A stretch of 64,000 nt of DNA from Papaver somniferum (Eukaryota; Streptophyta; Magnoliopsida; Ranunculales; Papaveraceae). The DNA lies in the NCBI RefSeq assembly GCF_003573695.1, contig NW_020621936.1, forward strand, positions 930,001-994,000, in the 5' to 3' direction. Each line of letters opens with the position of its first letter. Within the stretch, counting starts at the first letter, position 1. Positions 20,839 through 30,925 of the stretch are shown in pieces. Position numbers and translations under genes: made by a program. The notes under the pieces are model-generated. The model was not told the DNA's origin and made no database searches. It saw nothing but the letters and a program-made list of their open reading frames with translations.

Positions 20839-23560
20839 TGTAGATGGGGGAAAACGATTTGCTGGTTTTTAAGGAATTGAGGTCTCGTGGTATGTTAGTC
20901 AATTGATGACTTCTTGGTTTGATGGGACGATGAGTCCATGTAGTTGCTGAGTTGAATATGATATTCTGAAACTCACGAATTAAACATGTCATGAGACAGA
21001 GTATAGTTCTTACGATGAAGTGAGCAAGTATTGCTCATTCGATGGATCGTTGAATATTGATTGTTGAACCAATATTCCTTGGTTTGAGAAAATATATATC
21101 ATCTGAGCAAGTGTTGCTCATGTGATGAATTTTAGAATATTTGATCGTCTGAGCATGCGTTGCTCATCTGATGGATTATTGGCAGCGTACCAAAAATATT
21201 AATTAGAATACTGGTCGTTGAACCGAGCATAATTAATAAAATTAATGACCATGAGGCCGTCGTAAAATTATTAAGGTTGGAATCTGGAATGATGATCCTT
21301 GGATTCAGAAACCTAATTTGATCAATTGATGATCAATTCATGGTTCGTCATAAGTTTAACCATGGGACGAAGGAGGGAGAGACTACATGGGACCGTGGAT
21401 CAACCATGTAGTGTCCATATGCTCACGTGAGCAAATACAAAGAACTCCTGAAGAGTTGACGATATGTTGGTGAAAGAATGATTAAATGCTGGTTTAATTA
21501 TTTATTCGAAAATGCTCGTCTGAGCCTTAGGTGAGAAAACCTAATTAATTATGACGGAGTGAGGGACCGACCATGGGGTCATGAAACCGGCCCTGGGTAG
21601 TCACGTGACCGCCTGATGATCATTTCATGAAAATCCGAAGTATTTGGAAGAGTCTTGGACCTAATACGTGCAATTGTGCAAATTAGGTCAAAACTATGAA
21701 ACTTGATGGGACCGGCTTCTGTAAGCCAAAGAGCCAATTTTGGTTGGTCAAGATAGCATGCTCGTTCCCCCAAGGCATCCGTATATCAGTCCTGAGAATT
21801 TTTATATTTTCTGGCGTGCAATTGAGCATCCATTCGAGAAAATATGCCAAAATTAGGGTTTCGGCGAAACTGAGGAAAAACACCATGAGATGATGGAAAA
21901 TAATTATAAAATAAGGAATAAGAAGGCATGGGACTGCCGAGGCCAAGGCATGGTCGGTCGATCGTGACCACGGTCCCGTGGTGCCATTTTCCTTAATTTT
22001 ATAATATTTTTGATGATTTTATGAAGAATTCATGAATTTAAGAAATTTGATGAATTTAGGGAGTTTCCATGAATTGAAGGAGTTTTCATGAGTTCAAGGA
22101 AGAACAAATATTAAAATAATAAAAACACGGGGGTGTGGGACCGTGGGGGCGTGGTCGGCCGGCTAGGAGCCCGGTCCCACGAGTTTTCATAAATTTTTTT
22201 AATATTTTTTAAGTATTTTTCATGATTTGAGGGAATTTTTCCTAATTTGAGAGAAATACCATGAAATCAAGGAATTTGATGAATTCAAGGAAAAATAAAA
22301 TAATAAAACAAGGGGCGTGTGGGACCGGCTAGGGCATGGCCGGCCGGCTAGTGGCCCGGTCCCACAAGTTTTCATAATTTTATTTATTATTTGATGATTT
22401 GTGCAAAATACTATGAAACCGAGGAGTTTCCTCGAGACGAAGGAGATTTGATAAAATGAGAGAATTTTCATCAAATCATGGAAAATAATAAAAATGCATT
22501 AAAAATATAAAACTGGCGTGGGATTGATCACGACACGGTCGGTCGATCGTGTGTCCGTGCTCCCAGCACCCTGGTTAATATTTTTAATTATTTATTATTT
22601 TCTTCCCTATTTTGCATAGGTTCATCGTTTCGTTGTATTTTGAAATACTCGTTCGTGCGGTGACTGTTAGTGTATCGTCGTTGAATACACCTTCACCATT
22701 TGAATCGGGGCTTACTTAGAGGTAGCTCAGACGCCCGGTTGTTGATTATTTATTACTAATTGTGGAATTCGGTGGAGAATAATTCACAAAACTGAGTAGT
22801 AAGATGTTTAATATTAATTCATAAGATCAGCTGAGGATTCAACTACGAATTCAGAATAATAAAGTGAGCATTACCATTCCATGGGATCGTAGATTCGACT
22901 ATAGAATCAGAGTAATTAAGATTTATCTATTACCATTTATGAGACCAGTTGTGGATTCGATCATGAAATCGGAGTAATGAGATAATATAGTTATTGCTAT
23001 TCTATGAGATCAAGCCATGGATTCGATCATAGAATTTGAACAATTGTTATTGCCATTCCATGGGACCAGTCGTGGATTCGACCATGGAATAGGAGCAATA
23101 ATAGATTATTCTGGGAATTCAGTAGTGAATGTCACGGCAGAATTAATCTTAATTAGGAATAATTAACTTTGTGGCTCTATACTAGAAGAGCAAGCTGTCT
23201 AGGAGCATTAATTATCCCGATATGAGCTTGTCGGTAAGTCATATCCTTTATATAGTCAGGGTAAACTCGTTGTTTGTTCCTGAAGACGTTATCGCTCTAT
23301 ACTAGCATAGCAAGCTGTCTAGGAGCCATCCATCTCGTGATACTATATTGAAATAATCACTGAAAGTGTTCAGTATTCATGAGATATGCCGTTGTCCAGT
23401 CGTGAGACTACATATCTACATGTACTCTGAGAGAAAGTACTCTCCGTTGAGAATTCGATGAGAGACCCGTGTCTCAATATTCACGTCTGATTGCTGGATC
23501 AGAGCTTCGTATAATTATGAGTTTATGATTTTATCCCTTGTCGAAAATCCACCATCTACA
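20839..23560 (-). mobile_element. Tat LTR copy C (middle LTR of composite T)
   Basis: The ends are TGTAGATGG and CCATCTACA, 2722 bp. It lacks the 642-bp segment, as A does. A polypurine tract abuts its right side (pol unit's 3' end) and a primer site its left side (gag unit's 5' end), so it is shared by two internal regions. It has four hairpin modules and one 55-bp unit. Confidence 0.92.
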
Positions 23561-23573
23561 TTAAGTCCCCTGC
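23561..23573 (-). promoter_or_regulatory. Polypurine tract of T pol unit
   Basis: On the minus strand, GCAGGGGACTTAA ends directly at the LTR C boundary. This is the expected plus-strand primer of the pol unit. Confidence 0.75.
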
Positions 23574-23867
23574 TTACTGAGGAAAGCTGTGTTCCTCAGT
23601 CAGCATTAAATGGTGACTTTCCGGCCATAAATAATAATACCAGTAATTGAACTTAGTCGTAAGTTGAGACGTTACCGGATTTAGAGAGCATGAGAAAACC
23701 ACGACTTGATGAAGGATTCAATGTCATGATTGGAGCGTCGTTTGATGAGCATAAATTAATGTTGAACCGCTGGTTTGGACGACGAGTCCGTGGTCGGTTA
23801 GGATTCGCGGGCCGGGCCCAATAAGGAAATCCTTGGAGAATTAGGTTTTGGAAATAAAAAAAAATTG

Positions 23868-23974
23868 TATAAAAGGAATTAATCCTTCTTTTTTTTTTAA
23901 ATTTTTCCACGTCTAGCTCTCTATCACCTCTCCTCCTTCACGCCGTTGCCGCCGGCCAACTTCTGACCGACCAG
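23868..23974 (+). promoter_or_regulatory. TATA box and 5'-UTR exon of antisense gene 1
   Basis: TATAAAAG at 23868-23875 lies on the plus strand, opposite to the retrotransposon. About 25-35 bases on, a CT-rich leader begins (CTCTCTATCACCTCTCC, about 23916). It ends ACCAG/GTGTGTGCG at 23974/23975, a plausible donor. The acceptor would be GGTTCCAG at 24817, four bases before the ATG, giving an 843-bp 5'-UTR intron. This is read from motifs only; no transcript is available. Confidence 0.5.
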
Positions 23975-24820
23975 GTGTGTGCGTTTTTTTTTTTTTTGAT
24001 GTTTGCTGATGTTGTGACCTTCATGGGTTTTTCATGTTCATGATGAAACCATATACATGTGTGTATATATTGGTGTGAGTTTTATGAAAAACCCTCGTTT
24101 TTGAAAACGTATGTTTGTTCGATCGTTAGTTTTGAAAACTAACTATAATCCCTGATGTAGGAGAGATTTTTTTTTTAATATATGAACTTAGGTCCAGTGA
24201 TAAAACTTAGTGTATGAGCTTTCATGTGTACCATGGTTTTATCATAAAAGGAGTAAATTTTCACGAAATCGAAATAATCCTTCGTTTTAAAGACAAATTA
24301 CGACGACTCGAAGGAAAATTCATATGATGAACTTGTGTCCAGTGATAAAAATTTTCTTACGAGCTTTCATGTAAATACAAAACTTTATCATATGTATGAG
24401 ATGTGAGCTTTCACAGTATTTTGAAATAAACCTTCGTTTTAAAGACAAATAACGACGATACGAAGGAAAAATAGTTTTTTTTTTTTTTAAATCAAAACGT
24501 GGGTTTTGAGGATTCTTCGAAGATAGACAGTATATTTATGATAGAATATTGTATTGTTATGAACTTCATAGGTCAGTTGTGTGAATATTCACATTATGGA
24601 AATTGTGTCCATGATTTCGTGAAAAATCAGTTTCGGAAATTAATAAAGTCTCGTTCATTATCGCAGATTTTAGGAAACGAACTAACTTTATCGTGTTAAC
24701 TCTTACGGCATAACTACTACCATTAGTAGAATTGTAAAGAGGTAAGAGTTCAGAGTTACCTTTTTTGCTGATGTTGGTTTGTTTACATAGTAGTAATCTT
24801 TGATCTTCCGGTTCCAGAAA

Positions 24821-25378
24821 ATGTCGACCAACAACAACAGCAATTACGACTACTGGTATTCCTCTTCTTCCTCTGGCTCTTATGATGAGGATTCCAACGC
24901 TCCTATAGCGAAATCAATGGCTAGGGTTTCCCATGAAGGGGAGAAGCCTAATGTTCCCTTGGGTGAGCGAAGAGTCTCTTTTGCTGAACTCAAGAAAAGA
25001 GGAGCTGAAGACAAAAAGGAGGATGCCCGTCAACGTGAGAAAGATCGCACCCGGCGTAAGAGACAGAGGGTTGAGGAGAAGCGTCGATTCTTGGATGGAG
25101 TGCCTTTAGATTCTGATGCTGATGCTTCTGAAGGAGAGATCACTTGGGAACCATCAGAGTGTTACATTAAGCCTGATCGATATGAAAGAGAGCATCAGAG
25201 GATGATGAAGAAAATTGAAGCTGAAGATGCAGCAGAAGATGACTCGGGTTCAGATGATGATGATGTTATCTTCCGTCCACCGGACTTCACCAATGATTCT
25301 GACAGTGACTCTGAAGAAGATGATTCCGAGAAGGATAGTGACGATGAATCTGACAATTCAGATGAGTCCGACGAGTAG
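24821..25378 (+). CDS. Antisense gene 1 of the Tat element: acidic-tailed 185-residue protein
   Basis: The ATG at 24821 follows a good acceptor site; the frame is open to TAG at 25376. Residues 1-25 are Asn/Ser/Tyr-rich and 45-95 are strongly basic with a likely nuclear-localisation cluster (RTRRKRQRVEEKRR). The last 45 residues are almost only Asp, Glu and Ser (DSDSEEDDSEKDSDDESD). This looks like a nuclear, perhaps chromatin- or nucleic-acid-associated protein. I recognise no domain. It lies between integrase and 3' LTR on the strand opposite to pol, where Tat elements are known to carry antisense extra ORFs. The frame is intact although pol and gag of the same element are broken. Confidence 0.6.
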   Translation: MSTNNNSNYDYWYSSSSSGSYDEDSNAPIAKSMARVSHEGEKPNVPLGERRVSFAELKKRGAEDKKEDARQREKDRTRRKRQRVEEKRRFLDGVPLDSDADASEGEITWEPSECYIKPDRYEREHQRMMKKIEAEDAAEDDSGSDDDDVIFRPPDFTNDSDSDSEEDDSEKDSDDESDNSDESDE

Positions 25379-25767
25379 TTTTACTTCCATCTTCTTTAAA
25401 CGTTAGAGTATTCCCTTTTAGTCTTCATAGTGGATATCTTTCTTTTGACTGTTTAAATGACTTTACTTCAATTAGACTTTTCTTCTGAATGATGAACATT
25501 TTGTTAACATCGATTTCTTCTAATCCATGACATGGAAAAATGTCCATACATCCAAATTCATCATGACTTGTCGATTTTCATGAGAAGTAACATAACACAC
25601 GGATGAGAATTCATGACGTGTACAAGGCCGCGTGACCTATCCTTTGACCCTCGATGGTCAGTCCCCAGTGCGTTATTTTCCTCCGCGTCTTCAGTATCGA
25701 TCTTTGAAGCCTAGGGTTTCAGTGAAACTCATAACTGAATTGACTATTCGCGAGTGATGACTATCGC

Positions 25768-25804
<37 letters not shown>

Positions 25805-25899
25805 TCAAGACTCCAAATCTATGATCCACGCAAATATTTCTTTCATTCCTGAGTCAGTTTCATCGTGCAGAGAAGTTTTTATCCTACCTCCTTGCTGTC
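25379..25899 (+). other. Spacer between antisense genes, with (AT)n and putative promoter of gene 2
   Basis: No coding region is visible. It holds the probable 3' UTR of gene 1 and an (AT) microsatellite at about 25771-25802 that could also serve as a TATA-like element. About 100 bp of leader precede the ATG at 25900. Confidence 0.45.
25771..25802. repeat. (AT)n microsatellite
   Basis: About 16 uninterrupted AT units lie between the two antisense genes. The length is likely to vary between alleles. Confidence 0.9.
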
Positions 25900-26901
25900 A
25901 TGTCGAGCAATAGCATTTCTTCTCAAGATGATCTTCAGTCAAAGCGTGAAATAACAACGTCTATCTCAGTAAGTTGTACACTTCTTCTTCTTCTTCTTCT
26001 CCTTTCTTGTCTCTGTTCGATCGAGATTGTTGATCACAAGAGAACGTTTGTCGTAGGACTGTAAGAAGAATGCTACTCCTCATAATGCAAGGCTTAAGCG
26101 GACTGTTAGAGCTCCTGCCCGGTATGGATCAGCTCGTGCTGAAGCTGGATCGTCTGTAAGTAAACCTATAACTCTTGAGATTGTACTGAGTCCCAGGATT
26201 AACACTCCTTCGTTTCATCATAGGCGGATGTCCGTGTCGTCGTCGATGCTAGACGAAGAAAGAGTGGAAAGTCCGTGACCGTGGTTGAGGTTGAGGAAAG
26301 CAGCAACCAGGCATATGAAGATTCTGCAGGATCCGTGGAGACTGGAGATAGTGTCCATGTTCGTGAATACCCAACCGCTAGACTCTTATTCGAAGCTACA
26401 TTGATTAATACCTTCCCAGACAATGAAGTTGCCGGCGGATTCGTGATTCCCAAATGTCATGCGCCTCTGTCCACCAAGATTTAGAATAGGTATGGTCACA
26501 TTGCTACCACAGAAGTGTGGAAAGGTTTTCTTCCAACTCTTTTAACCACGGTAGCGGGGCTATTGCCGATCATCCAGGAAATGAACCAGATGCATTTGCG
26601 AGACATCAAAAACCATGAACTGCACAAATGGGATGAAATGATCTCGAATTGTGAGATATTGCGATTCAATGTAAGCTGGATCCATCGTCGTCTTGAGACA
26701 ATCAAGGTTCATAAGGCGGCAGAGGCTGCCGATGCAATTTCCATGAATGCTGCTTTACTGGATGAGGAGAGGATACTATCTCTGGAGTCATCAAGGGTTG
26801 AGAAAACGGTCGAAGACTTGAAGGCAAAGACCAAGATTTTTCAGAAGAAGCTTGACGAGGCTTCTTACAGGGATTATCCGTTGCTGGATGGTTTTCTTTG
26901 A
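25900..26901 (+). pseudogene. Antisense gene 2 of the Tat element: spliced, one in-frame stop
   Basis: Exon 1 is 25900-25968 (ATG), exon 2 is 26057-26155 and exon 3 is 26224-26901. Both introns (88 and 68 bp) have GTAAGT/GTAAGT donors and GTAG/ATAG acceptors, and both are phase 0, so the joined frame is open. A TAG at 26482 interrupts exon 3, but the same frame runs on to 26901. The full product would be about 280 residues. After a basic, Ser-rich N-terminal part comes HIATTEVWKGFLPTLLTTVAGLL, then an amphipathic helix with FNVSWIHRRLETIK and a coiled coil. That arrangement recalls the C-terminal module of plant RTM3/PEARLI4-like proteins, a weak pattern match. The gene may be a captured host fragment or an element-specific antisense gene. 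Confidence 0.6.
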
Positions 26902-27096
26902 GTGAGCATTTGTGGTTATTGTTTTTTGAATAAATCTGAGTTTCTAGTTAGGTGAAACAGTTGATCATGGTATGAACGAATTTTGCTCATTTATGAAATG
27001 TTTAATGAACAAAGGAGCATTCGCATGCTCTTTGGAGGAATGAAATTACATTTTTGAAAATGCTTGAAATGATGAAGAGGTAGTTTGTTTCGTGGA
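26902..27096. other. Junction between antisense gene 2 and integrase 3' end
   Basis: This short stretch carries both 3' ends facing each other (gene 2 on plus, integrase on minus). No further gene is seen. Confidence 0.5.
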
Positions 27097-28205
27097 TCAG
27101 GCATAATAAGCTTTGAGCCATTTGCCATTGATGATGTTTCCTTCCTTTCCTCCATTGATTGCTAAAATTTTGTAGTATCCGCTAGATACTTCTTTGATAA
27201 CAACATACAACCCTTCCCATTTATGAGAGAACTTAGGAGCAGACATGTCTTGTTGAATGTGCTTTGCCGTCTTTAATACCAAATCTCCTACTTGAAATGT
27301 TCGAGGTCTTACCATTTTGTTGTAGGCTCTGTAGATCCTATGTTTGTAAGCTTCCACATATTTTTCCACCTTGGCTCTCCTTGATTCAAGCATATCTAGC
27401 TCAGCGATTCTTGATCTGGAGATTTCAGCCTCATCCCATTATACACCACTGGATGCTGCAATCCTGTCTGAGAGAACTTTGATTTCTGCTGGAAGTATGG
27501 CGTCGGCTCTATAGACAAGGGAATATAGCGAAGTAACGATCAAGATCCTTAGTGTAGTTCTGTAAGCCCATAGAGCCATGGGTAATTGCTCATGCCATGA
27601 TCGAGGAATGTCATGAATCGTCCGACTGATAATCCTGATCAGAGTCTTGTTGGTACTTTCTGCTTGACCATTTCCTTGTGGATAGTAAGGCGTGGAGAAG
27701 ATTTGTTTGATACCATATTTATTGAGCAGCTTCTCAACATCTTGATTGGCAAAAAAAGTTCAGTCATCTGTGATGATATGCTTAGGAAATCTGAATCTGC
27801 ATATTATGTGCTCTTTGATGAAGGCTGCAATCGTAACTCCAGTAGTGCTTCGAAGAGGAATAGCTTCGACCCACTTGGTGAAGTACTTTGTCGCAGTGAT
27901 GATGTATTCATGTTATTTTGAAGATGCTGGATTGATCTTCCCAATGATATCTAGTCCCCAGCTGTAGAAAGGCCACAGACTATTCACAGAATTCAACGGG
28001 AGATAAGGAGTGTGGATGAGATTACCATGGGTTTGGCATTGGTGACACCTCTGAACGTGTGCGGCTGCATCATCTTCCATGGTTGGCCAATAATATTTCT
28101 CATGAATTTGAAGAAATAGTTTCCTCTTTCCTTGATGTTCTCCATCATGTACTTCCTTCAGGATTGTAGGGATTTCATGTTCGGCTAAGCACCTCAGTAA
28201 ATTCC
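27097..28205 (-). pseudogene. Tat integrase of composite T, C-terminal portion
   Basis: Read on the minus strand from the F insertion at 28205. The zinc finger runs HDGEH...YWPTMEDDAAAHVQRCHQC (H-X4-H, C-X2-C), followed by the first catalytic Asp in WGLDIIG. Further on, in shifted frames, come IITDD (second Asp, then a stop where Gly is usual) and QGNGQAESTNK (catalytic Glu). The conserved C-terminal RPRTFQVGDLVLK domain ends at the stop at 27097. At least two stops and one frameshift (near 27913) inactivate it. The upstream part of the same gene continues at 37839, on the other side of element F. Confidence 0.88.
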
Positions 28206-29799
28206 TGATAGACGCATTTATGTGTCTAATATAGCCCAATTGTATATTGTGTTAGTACCCATTTTTTGTACTTATTATGGCTTTTTATGTCCCTGTAGGT
28301 ATTTCTGGAGAAATAAGCTTTTGCGGCGAAATTGGCTAAAAAAGTGGTTTTTGCGCTCGTGGGAGAAAATTACTATACGGACTCTCACTTTGGATAAGGG
28401 GTAACCTAATTACTAAGGGGTGACCTATATCCAGGCAGCTGCTAAAGGGAGACCAGCCACAGATAAGGGGAGGTCATCTTCTCAAATTCAAAAGAAAATT
28501 TTGGCGGGAAATGAAATGCTTCATGAACAGCAAACAGGGTTGGAATTTTGGGGCCCTTTGGGACAGATTCGATCACCAAATTCGTTTGGGCTGGATGTTA
28601 ATGGACTAAACAGAGTTGGTACATGCGTTTTTATCAATCGAAATGGGCTGGATAATCCGGGCTGGATAAACAGAGTTGGTACAGAGATACATATCTTCCC
28701 GATATGTACATAGAATGGGTAAAGGATTCAGGGAGAGTTTCACGCTAGTTAGACTTTTACTTGGTCCTGTTATAGTCTTGATAAGAGTTTGGTGGAAAAT
28801 ATATAGCTAACAAACGCGTACAGGGAGATCAGAGAGAGATATTTTCTCAACAGCGCAGAGAAGAGAGAAAAAGAAGAAGTCGGATTCACTCGAGATTTTT
28901 GGGGGTTTGGTAGCTATATAAGTGTTGGTTCGAGTCATAAGAGGGGTTAAAAAAGTTTAGAGACAAATAGGAGAGAGTTCAGAGCCGAATCGAGGAAGAT
29001 ACCATTGATTGTTGTTGCTGCTGCTGCTGTTCAAGGAGGCAGAAGAAGAGGAAGAACAGACCTGCTAAGGCAGTCGTTCTTCATCAGTCTTAAAACCAGA
29101 ACACGCTGTGTCGCTGTTTACAGCACAAGGCTTGTATCGTTCTTTCCAGCAGCTTACACCCTGTGTCGCTATTTACAACACTTTAGTTCTATCATTTCTT
29201 CTCAGCACTTACACCATTTGTAACAGTGACGCTGTAACACTTCTGCAGCGTTGCTAATTCCTATTTCATCATATAATCATCAATAAAAACACCTATTTTA
29301 GCCATGAATTTATCTTGTGAGTGTGTTTTTGGGATGAGGAGCTAAACCCATTAGCCGAGACGACGGAGGAAGCCATTGGCACAAAATTTATTGGTATAAT
29401 TCTAATTTTTACATTTATTTGAAATATTATTATTTGATTATTTGCACGAATTAAAATTGAATTAATAGTTTTTATTGAGTAATTGTGAATTGACTTGATG
29501 AAGCATGCTGGGTTTTAGTAACTTTTGATGTTTTATACTTTTTAATTACAATTATTACTTCAAAAACTTATTTGAGGCAAATATTAGAATTGATTTCAAA
29601 GATAAAATTGCATAAGAACTATTTAGAGTTTACTATTAAAATGGTCATTGGTGGAATCCTAGTCTTGGTGTTTTTCTCTATAACTTTGAACAACTCTTTT
29701 TATTTGCTTGTTTAATTTAAATCTAGAAATTTTGTTACCTTCACAAGTCTGAAAAGAACCTTTTTACCACTATCTCTACAACCATTTGAAAATCCATCA
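28206..29799 (+). mobile_element. Athila-derived element F, 5' LTR
   Basis: The LTR is 1594 bp, TGATAGACGC...AATCCATCA. It is preceded by ATTCC (28201-28205) and followed by ATTT and a primer site. LTR2 (36240-37833) has exactly the same length; I count roughly 20 substitutions by eye, about 1.3%, so F is a recent insertion. Confidence 0.95.
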
Positions 29800-29804
29800 A
29801 TTTT

Positions 29805-29822
29805 TGGCGCCGCCGACACGGA
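29805..29822 (+). promoter_or_regulatory. Primer binding site of element F
   Basis: TGGCGCCGCCGACACGGA lies five bases inside the LTR. Athila elements use a tRNA-Asp type site beginning TGGCGCCG; the second half here differs from that consensus as I know it. Element G has nearly the same site. Confidence 0.8.
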
Positions 29823-30925
29823 CCTGTGTTTAGTTAGCATTTTTTTTTTAGATTTTATTTTTATTTTTATTATTTTTGTTCTTCTTTACGTTTTTGGTTT
29901 TTTTTGTTTCCTTGCAGATTTTTGAAGATTGGAGCGAAAGAAAATTTTGCCAAAGCTTGTGGTGATTTACTTTAAGTTTGGGAGCGAAAAGCAAAGCTAA
30001 AGGAGCGAAAGAAGAAGATTTTCTTTATTTTTTAAAAGAGAGAAAAAAAAAAGAGAGACATTTTTATTTTTTTAATTTTTTTTAGACTTTCTTTTCTTTT
30101 CTTTTGTATTTTTTTATGGACTTTGGACATTAATTTTGGGACATTAATTTTTTTTACCCTTCGGAAGGGTACCCTTAAATACAAACTGTGTGCAGGGAAG
30201 GACGGTGATTACAATATCACCTCGGCCCCTCGGGTTCGCACACGGCATAGGAGTCGTGGCCCGAGTCGACTTCAGCGGTTCTTCGCCCGTCTGGTACGGG
30301 AGGTAAAATTCTAAACACCCGCGAATCTCCTGAAAGCGGGTTACTGGACTCCTTAAGGTGAATATATGCTGAGGACTTGAATATGGACTGTTTTTAAATT
30401 CCTAGTAAAGGGCAAGGGCTGGACCATATAAGATAAGGGTTCGGATTTCATCACCGCTCCCTTCTTGCCCGCCTTAGGAAAACGAAACCTAAAGCGAACC
30501 TAAGCCTAAAATTTGGACTAGAAAGAGACCTATAGGGTATCGATCTTAACAGGACAATCATTCGAAAAATATTGGTTACTCTTTTAAGCACACCTCGAAG
30601 TTCTTGACGGTTTCTGCGAGTTGAATGCGTGACTGCGCCGCATTGGATCGGTGAGGTTTTGGGTATCAAAGCTCCACTGAGCTTCCCTCGCCTCGATTCA
30701 ACTTGCTTTAACTCGGATTGATTCCAGAGGGTTTTGCTTAAATTGTAACGAATTCCCTTTCGAAGGATTAGAAGCTGGTCTAGAAACAATCTAAGTGGAG
30801 CCATCATGCTTGTTGTTTGCTAGAAATCTTTAGGTTTGCTGTGGTAAAGTCGAGTCAGCCTGCTGTGTGATTGCTAGAACCTTCCTGTTAGGATTTTTTA
30901 TTTCTTTTTGAATTCTTTTTAGTGT
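29823..30925 (+). other. Element F untranslated leader
   Basis: There is no gene. It is homologous, in reverse, to 60485-61518 of element G, for example the TGTGCAGGGAAGGACGG block and the GTCTGGTACGGGAGG block. The latter contains a possible splice donor (GGAGGTAAAA near 30302). This kind of long leader before gag is usual for Athila. Confidence 0.7.

Noticed and set aside
23895..24817. Direct repeats around CCTTCGTTTTAAAGAC (24271 and 24425) considered as a small-RNA hairpin gene
   Set aside because: Two short partly palindromic repeats in a putative intron; too little to support an RNA gene.
28420..29223. Plus-strand open frames in F LTR1, repeated in LTR2
   Set aside because: Same frames in both nearly identical LTRs; no start context or domain, and this part is likely promoter/R region.
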